A stretch of DNA of 64,000 bases from Teratosphaeria epicoccoides. Taxonomy: Eukaryota; Ascomycota; Dothideomycetes; Mycosphaerellales; Teratosphaeriaceae. This document shows positions 39,966 to 50,069 of the stretch, in pieces. The DNA lies in the NCBI GenBank assembly GCA_021401465.1, contig JADDMT010000036.1, positions 186,001-250,000 of the forward strand, written 5' to 3'. Made by a program: the position numbers and the translations under genes. The notes beneath the pieces were generated by a model, which saw only the letters and a program-made list of their open reading frames with translations, had not been told where the DNA came from and ran no database searches. Position 1 is the stretch's first letter. The number at the start of each line of letters is the position of its first letter.

Positions 39966-41045
39966 CTAACCCCCCTCCATCTTCACATCCTCAAACTCCT
40001 CCCCATCTTCATCCATCTCATCCCCCGTCCCCGTAAGCTCTTCCCCACTCTCCGCCTTCAGCCCCTCATCCACCTTCGCATCCGCCAACATATTCGCATA
40101 CTCCGGTTTCAACTTCCAATGATTATTCGCATCGCCACTCCGCATGAGTATCGCAATCGGCTCCAGCGTCTCCTTGATATACGCCTCAGGCTGATGCAAC
40201 CGGTTTCGCAAAGCAGTCATACTCCAATATGTATACTCCTTGAAGCAATCCTCCAAACGATGCGTGAGTTCTCCGCGATCCATGCGCACAGCTTTGTCGC
40301 GCACGGCTTTGCCGCCTTTCGATTTCGATTTCGAGGGTTGCGAGGAGAGGGAGAAGGAGTTGAAGGTGCTGAGGTTACTGGTGGTTCCTGGGTGTAGGCG
40401 CTTGTCGATGCCGGCGGTGAAGGAGATTCGGGATTTGGGCGCGACGTGGGCGTCCCATTGTCTCTTGATGTGCTCGTGGTATTGCGCGTCTTCGATCGGG
40501 GTCGCTTTGCCTTCGTTGGCGACCTTGGGTGCTAGGGCTGTTTGTTTGGGGATGGCGGTGCGGTAGTTCATGCGCCCGTCCTTACCGTAGCGGTCGTTCT
40601 TGCTGGGGATGCCGGTTGGTTTGTTGGGTTGGAGTCTGTTTCTTCCTCCGCCTAGTGTTCGGTGACCTGGTAGATCTTTTTCTGAGAAGACTGAGACGTT
40701 GCTGTCGCCGCAGCTGGTGAGGTTGACGTTGTAGTTCTTGAGCACGCTCTCGTGTTGTGGGATGTCGTTGCGCAGGCGGATCTGGATCTTCTGCTTGAGA
40801 GGTTGATTTTCTTCGCCGGGTTCCTCGTGATAGACGCGCATAGTGCCTAATTGTATCCGTTGACCTTCTGGCGCGTGATCGTATATGTCTTTCCACACCT
40901 GCCACACGTCGCGCGGTATGTTGACGAGCCATGACGCTGCCGACTCGTCGGGTACATAGAGGTCGGTGTCCTCCTCAAACTCGTCGATGTCGGCCAGACT
41001 GCGGTCGGGCTGGTCGACCTTGATCTCGGGTTTGACGGCGGCCAT
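39966..41045 (-). CDS. TFG2: TFIIF beta subunit (Tfg2/RAP30)
   Basis: Single exon, 359 aa. The N-terminal part (SWLVNIPRDVWQVWKDI and LGTMRVYHE) is the dimerisation barrel that pairs with the TFIIF alpha subunit. The middle region contains the SVFSE and GRMNYRTAIPKQTALAPKVANE blocks. The C-terminal winged-helix domain spans RGELTHRLEDCFKEYTYWSMTALRNRLHQPEAYIKETLEPIAI, then an acidic tail ending EDVKMEGG. The protein is a general transcription factor that binds RNA polymerase II and promoter DNA. The gene is divergent from CSN4 with only 204 bp between the starts. Confidence 0.95.
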   Translation of the reverse strand: MAAVKPEIKVDQPDRSLADIDEFEEDTDLYVPDESAASWLVNIPRDVWQVWKDIYDHAPEGQRIQLGTMRVYHEEPGEENQPLKQKIQIRLRNDIPQHESVLKNYNVNLTSCGDSNVSVFSEKDLPGHRTLGGGRNRLQPNKPTGIPSKNDRYGKDGRMNYRTAIPKQTALAPKVANEGKATPIEDAQYHEHIKRQWDAHVAPKSRISFTAGIDKRLHPGTTSNLSTFNSFSLSSQPSKSKSKGGKAVRDKAVRMDRGELTHRLEDCFKEYTYWSMTALRNRLHQPEAYIKETLEPIAILMRSGDANNHWKLKPEYANMLADAKVDEGLKAESGEELTGTGDEMDEDGEEFEDVKMEGG

Positions 41046-41249
41046 ATTGGACGTGCGTTGAAGAGCTGGATTGCTCAGAGGGTAAGGTATTCATCCTTGT
41101 TGTATGTTGCACGCGACAAAGGAATGGAATGTGAAAGGATTGGGCTGAGTCATGACATGCATCGGCTTTAGGACGAATGCCGCGGCCCTCAAGGCAGCCT
41201 TCATGTTATTACTACCTTTACGTACTACTCACTGCAGACACTGTACACA
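41046..41249. promoter_or_regulatory. Short bidirectional promoter TFG2 / CSN4
   Basis: Only 204 bp separate the two divergent start codons, so the two housekeeping genes must share a compact promoter. Confidence 0.5.
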
Positions 41250-42555
41250 ATGGCGACGGCGACGGCGACGGCGACGGCGCAGATTACAGAGCAGCTGTCG
41301 CGGGCGGCGAGTGTGCCAGATGCCACGCAGCGCACCAACGCCTTCCACAGCATCCTCACTGCCGCCCTTTCCAACCCCACCACCCTTGCACCGAATCTCG
41401 TTGCGTACGTCGAGGCCATACTGTCCGACAGCATTGGTGTGATCCACTCACGGCCACTCCTCCAGCACTTTGTCGAGCAATACAAGGGCATCGACGACAA
41501 CGACATCAAAATCGAAGCCGGCACCGCCATCGTCCAGATCCTCCAACCCCGAATCGTGAGCTATGAACAGCAAGACAGCGCATTAAAGTACACTCTGGCA
41601 GATGCGTACGAGGCCGAAGAAGATTGGACGAGCAGTGCGAAGACCCTTCAGACCATCACTCTGGACTCGAGTCAGAGAACAGTGACGGACGAAACCAAGG
41701 CGCAATTGTGGATGCGCATCTGTCGCTGCTATATAGAAGACGAGGATCACACCGATGCTCTTACCTACCTGAACCGCGTCAAGCAAATCATTTTCAATGT
41801 TCTCAATCATGAAACACGATTGCAGTTCGCCCTGAGTCAAGCACGAATCTACGATAGCCAGCGGAACTTCCTCGACGCCTCGTCAGCGTACCATACTCTC
41901 TCCAACGAGTCAGCAGTGGCGGAGGAGGAGCGTTTGCAGGCCCTGAGCGCGGCCATCACTTGCGCTGTCCTCGCTCCGGCCGGTCCAATGCGCAGCAGAC
42001 AACTTGGCAGACTTTACAAGGACGAGCGCGCAAACGACACACCCGAGCACGGCATCCTCGAGAAGATCTTCCTCGACAGACTGCTATCACCAGAAGAGGT
42101 CGCAGCCTTCGCCTCGGGACTCTCAGAACACCAGAAAGCGAAGACTAGTGATGGCAGCACTGTGCTTGACAAGGCCGTGCTTGAACACAACTTGCTGGCG
42201 GTCTCGCGTATCTACCAGAACATCAGCTTCGCCGCTTTAGGCCAGCTTCTTGGCGTTGACGCGGAGCGGGCAGAGCTGTACGCATCAAATATGATCGAAT
42301 CGAATCGTCTTTCTGGCTCAATAGATCAGATTGCGAATATCCTGTATTTCAACACCAAGGAAGGTGGCAGTGACGCCGCAGCCATGAACTTGCGAGCGTG
42401 GGACGCAAATGTGCAGGGCCTGTCCGAGGAGGTGGAGAAGGTGACGACCTTGCTGTCCCGAGAGGCGCCTGCGCACTACGAGAAGATTGTAAGTGCCAAT
42501 CATCCTCCGAATTTGTAGTGATGAGTTACTGACAACCTATTAGATGGTGGCGTAG
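41250..42555 (+). CDS. csnD: COP9 signalosome subunit 4
   Basis: Exons are 41250-42488 and 42544-42555 with a 55-nt intron, giving 416 aa. The second exon is only 12 nt and encodes MVA plus the stop. The N terminus is a GCGACG repeat coding MATATATATAQ. TPR-like helical repeats follow (ADAYEAEEDWTSSAKTLQ, RICRCYIEDEDHTDALTYLN, ALSQARIYDSQRNFLDAS). The PCI domain lies near the end: VSRIYQNISFAALGQLLGVD and MIESNRLSGSIDQIANILYF, followed by the C-terminal helix. CSN4 is a scaffold subunit of the complex that removes Nedd8 from cullins. The symbol follows Aspergillus usage. Confidence 0.93.
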
Positions 42556-43019
42556 AACGGTGCCAGCTACTCAAATGTGCAAAGCACTGCTTCCGTTGAC
42601 GGAAAGGTTCCTGAAATGGCCAAAGTGATGACCTTGATGATGCGAGATCTCTGACGAGTACGTGCAGCATGTGAATGAGATGCGGAGACGTTGTTCCGAT
42701 GAATACATGTGGAAAGAGGACAAGAGGAGGCAACCATGAGATTACGCATAGCGATGGAGTTCAAGGGGATGTAATGCTTACATAGATCACTGCCGAAAAC
42801 GCAGCAGAAAAGGCAGCATGCGGGACAGTGGGAGAGCATGACGATTATGATACCTTATGATGTACTGCCACCGACTGAATCAGAGTCGGCACGTCGATGT
42901 CAACATGCCGAATATCGCGGTCTCCTGTTCTACACGGCCGCATCCAACATTTTCACTCGATGCAATGTATTCTACCAATCGCAGCCCGCAATCCAACCCA
43001 ATCGCAACATGCGCCCCGT
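42556..43019. other. Convergent 3' intergenic region
   Basis: This lies between the CSN4 and kinase 3' ends. No gene was supported. Confidence 0.4.
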
Positions 43020-44543
43020 TCACCTATACGACAGATACGTACCACCCATTGCTGGACGACTATCCACATTCTCCTCCAACGCCTTGCTCGCTTCGGCGTC
43101 CTGTCCAATCTCCTTAGCATCGGTCTTCACCAAATTCTTGCCAGCAATGATATCCGCAACAGCAGTAATCGAATCTCTCATGCTGGTCGGTCGACTCTTC
43201 TTCTCCTCGCCTTGACCACCATTGGTCCAGAAGGGGCTTTGATTCACAATGCTGGCAGGCAATTGCATCTCATCTGCCGTGCCCGCCGAACCCGACTCCG
43301 TCGGCGAAGCCACAGCACGAGCCATGAGCGGATGTGTCTGGATCGGACTTCCTTGCGTTTCCGTGCTCTGGAGGGAGTTGAGAAGGGTGCCGAAACTTCC
43401 TTGTCCATTGGTGGGCGTGAAGGTTCTCTGCTCGCCAGTCTTCTCGAGCTTGGACGCTGGTGTGGCTGCAGGTGACGAGGCTTTGCGTTTCTGCTCGCTG
43501 AAGGTGGAAGCGCGAGATGTCTGTCTGCTGATGCCTTCGTCTTGGGCATCAGCAGCGCCGTCCACATCGGCACTTGGGAGACCGTGTTTAGTCGACGAGC
43601 CATTCTCTTCCAACCATCGCGATTCCAGTATCTCCTGCGCAGTCGGTCTCTGTGTCGGATCTGCCTGTAGCACCCACTGAAGAAACTCCACCTCATCCTG
43701 CTCCAGCCCGCGTTTCCTCAAGACATCCCATTGACTGCCCGATGGCCGATGCTGATATGGTGTGGTGGCATCTTGGTAGTATGGCTGGTTCTCCAGGTCG
43801 TAATCATTCGCCAGCGCACTTTTGATCGCTGCCTCGCGGTCCAAGTAACTTGCCGACCCTGACTCCAAATCATCGTAGATCCCGGTCTTCTCGAACCTCG
43901 TCCTGGCTTCCAGAAGGTGAGAGTAAATGAGTCCGAAAGCCCAGATATCGACATCGGCAGACAACTCGTGTTTGAAGTAGACTTCGGGCGCTCGGTAGGA
44001 GATAGGCTGCGAGACACCTTTGGTCGGGGAGTCCATTACAATACCCAAGTCTCCCAGCTTGATCTCGAGGTTCGAGCCATCACTTGGGGCATTGGGATCG
44101 AAGCCGTTGAGCAGGACATTCTGCATTTTCAGGTCGATGTACGCGAGACCATGCCTATGGACCTCGAGCAGACCCTCCAGAATCGACCTCGCGACTTTTC
44201 GGATCTCTGGTTTCGAAAGTGGTCGTTTCGTCCTCGCTTGCCATAAAGTCGTCTCAAGAATCTCTAGAACCATGATGGGTCCAGCGCCACCTTTTGGAGG
44301 AATCCTGTCCAGCAGTTTCCGAATGTACGGCGCTTCTTTCAGCAACTCGTGCATCGTGAGTTCGTGAATGAACTTAGGCCATGGCGCTTGTTCGTCTTCA
44401 GATGGTGCCTTGAGCACCACGATGTTTGCATGGTTGTCGCTTTCCACAGCGGTAAATACATTTTGTTGGCCCAAAGGACCGACGGCTAGGTATTTGGTTC
44501 CTGACTCGCCGACGTATTCGACTGCTTCTTTCAACGCTGTCAT
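43020..44543 (-). CDS. Atypical (non-RD) protein kinase
   Basis: Single exon, 507 aa, with the kinase domain at about residues 15-310. The phosphate loop is weak (VGPLGQQNVFTAV). The lysine is in IVVLKAPS. The catalytic loop reads HGLAYIDLKMQNVLL, so the HRD arginine is replaced and the enzyme is non-RD. The magnesium loop is GDLG instead of DFG. The APE motif is SYRAPEVYF, and the F-helix DIWAFGLIYSHLLEAR and final RPTAQEIL segments are present. An insert (TRFEKTGIYDDLESG...) separates lobe C helices. The C-terminal 190 residues are disordered and S/T/P-rich. The Lys, catalytic Asp and Asn are kept, so activity is plausible. This resembles fungal-specific kinases without assigned substrates. 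Confidence 0.85.
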   Translation of the reverse strand: MTALKEAVEYVGESGTKYLAVGPLGQQNVFTAVESDNHANIVVLKAPSEDEQAPWPKFIHELTMHELLKEAPYIRKLLDRIPPKGGAGPIMVLEILETTLWQARTKRPLSKPEIRKVARSILEGLLEVHRHGLAYIDLKMQNVLLNGFDPNAPSDGSNLEIKLGDLGIVMDSPTKGVSQPISYRAPEVYFKHELSADVDIWAFGLIYSHLLEARTRFEKTGIYDDLESGSASYLDREAAIKSALANDYDLENQPYYQDATTPYQHRPSGSQWDVLRKRGLEQDEVEFLQWVLQADPTQRPTAQEILESRWLEENGSSTKHGLPSADVDGAADAQDEGISRQTSRASTFSEQKRKASSPAATPASKLEKTGEQRTFTPTNGQGSFGTLLNSLQSTETQGSPIQTHPLMARAVASPTESGSAGTADEMQLPASIVNQSPFWTNGGQGEEKKSRPTSMRDSITAVADIIAGKNLVKTDAKEIGQDAEASKALEENVDSRPAMGGTYLSYR

Positions 44544-44993
44544 TATCTATGGTTGTGCTGAAGTTTGCATAATGCTCTATTTTCATTTGGATACAGAGGT
44601 CGGAACAATGCTTCCGTGGCATGGCAGGCAGCTTCATTTGTCTCGTGGGACACTGACTAGATCGGTGACGTTGCGGAAGCCGCATATGCAGGCATGCACC
44701 CAAAATTGTGGGCCTGCAATTCAAGAACCATCAAAATGAAGCGATTCGTCCCGATTGGCGAGGCTGTGTTGCGAGTCAGAGGGCAGATCAGGAGGGAGCC
44801 TCGGACGCCTGTGTCGTGCGATGCGACCTTTTAAGCAGATCAGAGTAAAGTCGCTTGGATCGTCGAAGTGAAACTGCCTCATCGGCACTCCCGACAACAA
44901 GTCAAGCAGTGTCGTGGTGTTGAGTGCGCTGTGACGTGGCTATCGTCTTGAACAGCTCTATACCATATGAACATTGCTCCTCGATATTCTCGC
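44544..44993. other. Intergenic kinase upstream / MMS19 downstream
   Basis: About 450 bp with no supported feature. Confidence 0.4.
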
Positions 44994-47900
44994 CTAATCT
45001 TCATCATCATTGCCGTTCTCAAGCCCCAACCACGCAGTCCTACATCTCACAGCTTCGCTTCTGACGTCCCGCTTTGCATCATCCAGACAAGGCATCAAAC
45101 GCTTTACTACTTGCCGCCTGTACGGCACCGCAGCCTCTCGCTTTGAATGCTTTGGTACCAGAGCAAGACATTGCAAAGCTTTTGCTCGCACCGCGGCATT
45201 GTTCGCTGAAGCCGCGGATAGCAGGCGTGTGATCAATGAGGCTATGTGCTCAGCTGCAACAGCAGAGCTATACATGAGCACTAACTTAAAGATATCCAGG
45301 GCGCGGACCTTAATCTTGACTTCCGCGGCGTCAGTGAAATCGAGCGCTTGCAAGAGCGGTGGCGCTAGGGAAGAGAGGGACGGCTCAAAGATGGGATATG
45401 GTAGCCATCCTAGTATCCCGACCAATGCCACGACGTAACTAGGCTTCGTCGCTTGGTCCGCATTTCGTATAGAATTTGTAAGCGCAGGTATCGCCTGTCC
45501 GAACAGCTTTTGTTTGTATAGGCCAGAAAGTGCGCAGTGGTTTTCCCTGCTCAAGATGTCGTCTGGCGCCAGCAGAGTAGCAAAGCGTCGTGCCAGGCTC
45601 TTATCTGCTCTGGCAATCAGGTCCAGGAGCGACTGAATGTATTTCGTGGTGAGCGAGCCACTTTTGCCTTGGACCAGAAGCGCCTTGACAACAGCAAATG
45701 CGGTGTTCACGACTCTGGGAGATGGGTTGGCAGAGAGAAGCGACTCGACTTCAAGGCCTGCTGATTGGAGCGTTGCTTGCATAGTCTTTGGGTTCGCAAA
45801 CTTGTTAACGAACAGCAAAATATGCCGCAGGACCGCATTTGCTGCTAGTCTTTGCAAGCTACTGCCCATTGCGGTTTTGGCTTGGGCTTGCAGCGATGCC
45901 ACGAAGTCTGTTGCATCGACTACTTCAGCCCTCAAGGCGGCATAATAGTACAATGTGAATGGAGCCAATGAAACGACGTGCTCCTCGACATCGCCGCCTA
46001 TTTTGTTCGCAGTTGAGAGCCAGCCCGCATGTCGCATGTAGACTGTGCTTTGGAAATGCACGCCTTGCGGCCGTAGTATGACGTTCGCCAACCGTCCGAC
46101 CACGTCAAGAAGTAGTGCGTCTCTGCCTCCTTTCGCATCTCGCACAAGATCAAGAATTAGTGGTTCAGCATAGTCCATGAAATAGTCGCTCCGAATTATG
46201 CCGTTCTCCAGTTTCGGACTGCCGAATGTGAATGCGTACAACAATGCCAGTAAAACCGCTTTTTGAAATTCAACTGGTGCACCGTGGTGTCGTGCTGCGA
46301 TGAATTTGTTCTTCAAGCGCACGACGACAGTATCAAAGATCTCCCGCTCGGAACTCAGCTGCGCGAATGCCTCCAGCACGGCTTGTGGCTGCGAAATGTC
46401 AAGCGGTGTGTCCGGCAATTCTACCATGAACGCTGGAATCGTGCGATCGCGCAGCGCCGATGGTGCATCGTGCGCCATCTCTGTCAGAGCTTTTATTGCC
46501 TGAGCTTGAATGTCGCCATGGCCTTCGACACGCTCGTGAAGCACAATGCCTGTGACAGTGTCGACTGCCAACACTCTCTCTTCGTCTGACAGAACCTTCG
46601 GTATTGAGGTGAGTTGGGCTAGTCCGCTCAGCGATGTCAGTCGGAAGGAGACTTCAGACTTTGGTGCGTGGACCAAGGCGCGGACCATAGCCTGTACTGC
46701 TTGGCTTGAATGTGCGCGCAAGGCCCCGGCGTTAGCGTCAGCTCTGGTGATACTGATTTCTGAGTATGCTGCTGCAATCTGACTGAAGGCCTCCAGCAGG
46801 CCACGACGCTTAGTGATCGACTCCGAGCCTTTGTACAACGAGAAAAGTGCCGGCAAGACGCCATTGACGATCTTGTCGGCAACGACAGGCCCTGCAGATG
46901 CTACTGCACGTAATATGCGACCCGCAGCTTCTGACTGCTTCGTCGGCGCATCTTCGAGATGCTCGTTGCACTCCTTGATGACCGGCCGTAGATATGCGTT
47001 CAATGGGCCCTCGGAACTGTCTACAAATGTGGCAGCGATCAATTTCAAGGCCTGTAGTGACTCCACGGCCAAGTTTTCTTCCTGTACGTTCAGGATCTCA
47101 AACTTGAGAGCATCCCACAAGTTGACCGCATACAGACTTATGGTATGGGGCCCGTACCCAGTGATACATGCTTCGATGGTCTGGACAACATCCATCTTTG
47201 TGTTCATCGATGTCGAATCAAGCTTGTCTAGCAGTTGTGGAAAGGCATGAGGCGCAAAGTCAGAGTTTGCGGCCACGCAATCTCGAAGCCGGTCCTTCAA
47301 GTCCTGTGCTGTGATGCCATAAGGATCATCGGGCGGTGGCTTGAAAGTGATGGGAAAGTAATTGAAAACAGAGTCGAACAGATCCTGCGCATACGCATGA
47401 ACATCCCATTCTGTCATGGGCACTTGGAAGAGCGAGAATATGATCATGAGGTTGCGTGGATCTTTCTCTCCCTCGAAATACGTGATGAAGCCGTCCATAA
47501 ACTTGCTGTCATTCTCATGCAACTGTTTTAGGGCGTCTCGGTATTTGGCCATTAACAGGTCAATGAGCTGGACGACGGCGTACCGCTCGGTCTGAAGCTT
47601 GAATTGCCGCAATGGGTTCGTATTGTCGATGAATGTGCGCATGACCTCCTGCGCGGTTGCACTGTCCCATTTGCCGAGTTGCTCAAGCGCTACCAGCGCC
47701 CTCGCTGACGCACCAATGCCTTCGTGGTCACCTTTCATCCTCCCGAGCACGAAGTCGCACAGGAGACGCCTCTCCTGACCAGACAGAATTCTCGGCGGTA
47801 GTGCCGAAAGGACGTCAGCCAAGTAGGCAATGGTCTTCGCACGTTGTGCGCCATCGTCTTTGTTGTTGATATATGGGTCGAGACTTGTGATGAGGTCAAT

Positions 47901-48011
47901 GAGTTTCAGCTCCTTGGTCTCCAGTTTTTTGGCGCTGCTGAAAGCGATCCTTTGCGCTTCCACCTTGTCCTTGTCGACCTCCAGGAGGTAGAGCGAAATA
48001 TCCAATGTCAT
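44994..48011 (-). CDS. MET18: MMS19/Met18, cytosolic Fe-S cluster targeting factor
   Basis: Single exon of 1005 aa, close to the 1030 residues usual for the family. HEAT-repeat helices run throughout. The MMS19 N-terminal domain is clear: AQRAKTIAYLADVLSALPP, LLCDFVLGRMKGDHEGIGAS and the signature FNYFPITFKPPPDDPYGITA with DFAPHAFPQLLDKLDSTSMN. The C-terminal domain ends in repeats such as ALVGILGWLPYPIFEPSLSS and KALQCLALVPKHSK, then GLENGNDDED. The protein is the targeting subunit of the CIA complex that delivers Fe-S clusters to DNA polymerases, helicases (XPD) and others. The start MTLDISLYLLEVD gives the expected N-terminal helices. The gene is divergent from MTD1. Confidence 0.95.
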   Translation of the reverse strand: MTLDISLYLLEVDKDKVEAQRIAFSSAKKLETKELKLIDLITSLDPYINNKDDGAQRAKTIAYLADVLSALPPRILSGQERRLLCDFVLGRMKGDHEGIGASARALVALEQLGKWDSATAQEVMRTFIDNTNPLRQFKLQTERYAVVQLIDLLMAKYRDALKQLHENDSKFMDGFITYFEGEKDPRNLMIIFSLFQVPMTEWDVHAYAQDLFDSVFNYFPITFKPPPDDPYGITAQDLKDRLRDCVAANSDFAPHAFPQLLDKLDSTSMNTKMDVVQTIEACITGYGPHTISLYAVNLWDALKFEILNVQEENLAVESLQALKLIAATFVDSSEGPLNAYLRPVIKECNEHLEDAPTKQSEAAGRILRAVASAGPVVADKIVNGVLPALFSLYKGSESITKRRGLLEAFSQIAAAYSEISITRADANAGALRAHSSQAVQAMVRALVHAPKSEVSFRLTSLSGLAQLTSIPKVLSDEERVLAVDTVTGIVLHERVEGHGDIQAQAIKALTEMAHDAPSALRDRTIPAFMVELPDTPLDISQPQAVLEAFAQLSSEREIFDTVVVRLKNKFIAARHHGAPVEFQKAVLLALLYAFTFGSPKLENGIIRSDYFMDYAEPLILDLVRDAKGGRDALLLDVVGRLANVILRPQGVHFQSTVYMRHAGWLSTANKIGGDVEEHVVSLAPFTLYYYAALRAEVVDATDFVASLQAQAKTAMGSSLQRLAANAVLRHILLFVNKFANPKTMQATLQSAGLEVESLLSANPSPRVVNTAFAVVKALLVQGKSGSLTTKYIQSLLDLIARADKSLARRFATLLAPDDILSRENHCALSGLYKQKLFGQAIPALTNSIRNADQATKPSYVVALVGILGWLPYPIFEPSLSSLAPPLLQALDFTDAAEVKIKVRALDIFKLVLMYSSAVAAEHIASLITRLLSAASANNAAVRAKALQCLALVPKHSKREAAVPYRRQVVKRLMPCLDDAKRDVRSEAVRCRTAWLGLENGNDDED

Positions 48012-48331
48012 TTCCGCATGGCGTTGTGATCATGAGCAGCTTCGACTGGTGCCCTTTTTCAGCCAGTGACGATACATGTAGGTAGCGTGCTCGGGCGAAT
48101 GACGGCCCGGGCCAAGCGGATCTGTGCGTGATCTCCAACTCTAAATCTTTGAGGAAGCCACGGAGCGCACAAAACAAGTATTGGAATCGTCTCACAAGTT
48201 GGTCGCGTACAACCGCGAACGTAGAACGTACTTCCTATTCAATCGAAGTCAAGTACGGCGGCCTCCGCGCTTGATCTCAACTCGAGCAATTATAGTGCAA
48301 TATCGCTTTGCCCTCATCAGAGACGCCAAAA
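48012..48331. promoter_or_regulatory. Divergent promoter region MET18 / MTD1
   Basis: About 320 bp between two divergent start codons. No specific site was recognised. Confidence 0.45.
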
Positions 48332-49402
48332 ATGACTTCAGCGGCGGCGTCGTCTTGCAAAGTCATTCTTTCTGCAGCGATTGCGAAAAGTCTACTGGGA
48401 GAGGTCGTAGAGGATTTGCAGAAGATAGGCCGTGCTCCAGCACTTCATGGCTTCCTAGCCAACCAAGATTCTGCAGCTCGTATGTACGCAGATTGGACTT
48501 CCAAGACTTGCAAAGAGCAGTAAGCAATTGTCTCGTCTGGATCATGGAATTTCTTGGTACTGATGCATGCTCAGTGGATTTGACTTTATCCTCCACGATG
48601 TTGAGCGCGAGGAGCTCGAAGAGGAAATCCGCAAAGCTAACATCAACGAAGATGTGGATGGCATCATCGTGTATTACCCAGTCTTCGATTCCAAGCGGGA
48701 TCAAACGTTGCAATGGGCCGTCAGCATGGACAAGGACGTTGAAGGTCTGTCACCGCAACTGATTAGCAATATGTATCAGAACATCCGATTCTTGGACCCG
48801 CCAACAAACACGAGAAAATCCATTCTGCCCTGCACGCCTCTGGCTATCTTGAAAATCTTGGAGTACACTCACATCTACAACCCTGTCCTTGACTACGGAA
48901 GACGTTTGCATGGGCGTCATATCACCGTCATCAATCGAAGCGAAGTCGTCGGCAGGCCGCTGGCAGCTCTGCTAGCGAACGACGGAGCTGATGTCTACAG
49001 CGTAGACGTCACTGGTGTGCAGCACTTCAGCAGAGGCAGCGGCCTCAAGAAGCAGAAGCATGATGTCGAAGACATGGAAGGTTGGACGCTGGCGCAGTGC
49101 CTCCCAATCAGCGATGTTGTCATCAGCGGCGTTCCAGGTGACAAATACAAGGTCCCGACGCATTTAGTCCGTGATGGGGCTGTATGCATTAATTTCTCTA
49201 GCGGAAAGGTATCAGTCTCGAAAATTGTTAATTGTCCACTTGCTAATGTCAGAAATAGAACTTCAATCCCGACATCAAGGAGAAAGCTTCAATTTACGTA
49301 CCAGCCATCGGCAAAGTCACCATCGTCGTACTCATGCGAAACCTTCTTCGCATGGTACAGAATCGATACACTGGGTCCTCGCACACCAACGGAATCAAGT
49401 GA
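48332..49402 (+). CDS. MTD1: NAD-dependent methylenetetrahydrofolate dehydrogenase
   Basis: Exons are 48332-48519, 48575-49208 and 49259-49402, with 55- and 50-nt introns. The product of 321 aa is almost the length of yeast Mtd1 (320). Splices restore KEHGFDFILHDV and SGKNFNPDIKEKASIYVPA. Conserved parts are the substrate region DGIIVYYPVFDSKRDQTLQ, the DKDVEGL motif, ILPCTPLAILKILE, the Rossmann loop INRSEVVGRPLAALLANDGA, and the C-terminal VPAIGKVTIVVLMRNLLRMV. It oxidises 5,10-methylene-THF with NAD in cytosolic one-carbon metabolism. It lacks the cyclohydrolase/synthetase domains of the trifunctional enzyme, as expected for this family. Confidence 0.95.
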
Positions 49403-50069
49403 GCATTACCAGCGCGCCAGGAACGCTTTGCGGCGTGTTCTCGCCGTGGTCCAAGACGATCAGACATGACGCGATTATGCTCTACAGGCTCGCGTCTTGA
49501 CAGCAGAAACGTGAACTACGATGCCATGCTGCGCCCGGCTCAACAAGTTTCACAACATACATACCGCTTCAGAGCCGGGCGGCGCCGCATATTCAAACGC
49601 CGTCGCGGGTTCTCGCATGAATATGAAACAATCCCATCATGACGGGTTGGGCTGCGGCGAGGCATCAATTGAAATGGGTCAAAGGGAACAAAGCCCACAT
49701 GGGCCTAGCAAGTCTGCATTTCAGGCGCCGCGCTGCAAAATCATCTACATCGGTCCGAGACTTGGGCACGCAGACTTGGCGGTATGTGTCATCTTTGTTT
49801 CGGAGTGCGTCTTGCTGGCGGGGACTGGAAATGGTTCGCATCAGCCATCATCGTCATTCGATATCCACAGCCATGTGGCCGCCACCATATCCCTTCACTA
49901 GCTCAAAAACTATGGCGTCCAATCGCAGGCTCTACTCTGAACCCCTAAGCCATCTCAGTACAGTCAGCGCCGATGTTTGGGAAGTATTTGCGGTCAACTT
50001 CTGTACAGATGCTTTTGTTATGATACCTTACAGCGCGACTCTACTTAGCATGCTCACACACTTGGGTGT
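49403..50069. other. Convergent 3' intergenic region
   Basis: About 670 bp between the MTD1 and ABP1 stop codons. A 126-codon frame in this stretch lacks any domain and is judged chance. Confidence 0.4.

Noticed and set aside
49521..49901. 126-codon plus-strand open frame between MTD1 and ABP1
   Set aside because: It has no domain, signal peptide or repeat, and it lies in a convergent 3' intergenic region.
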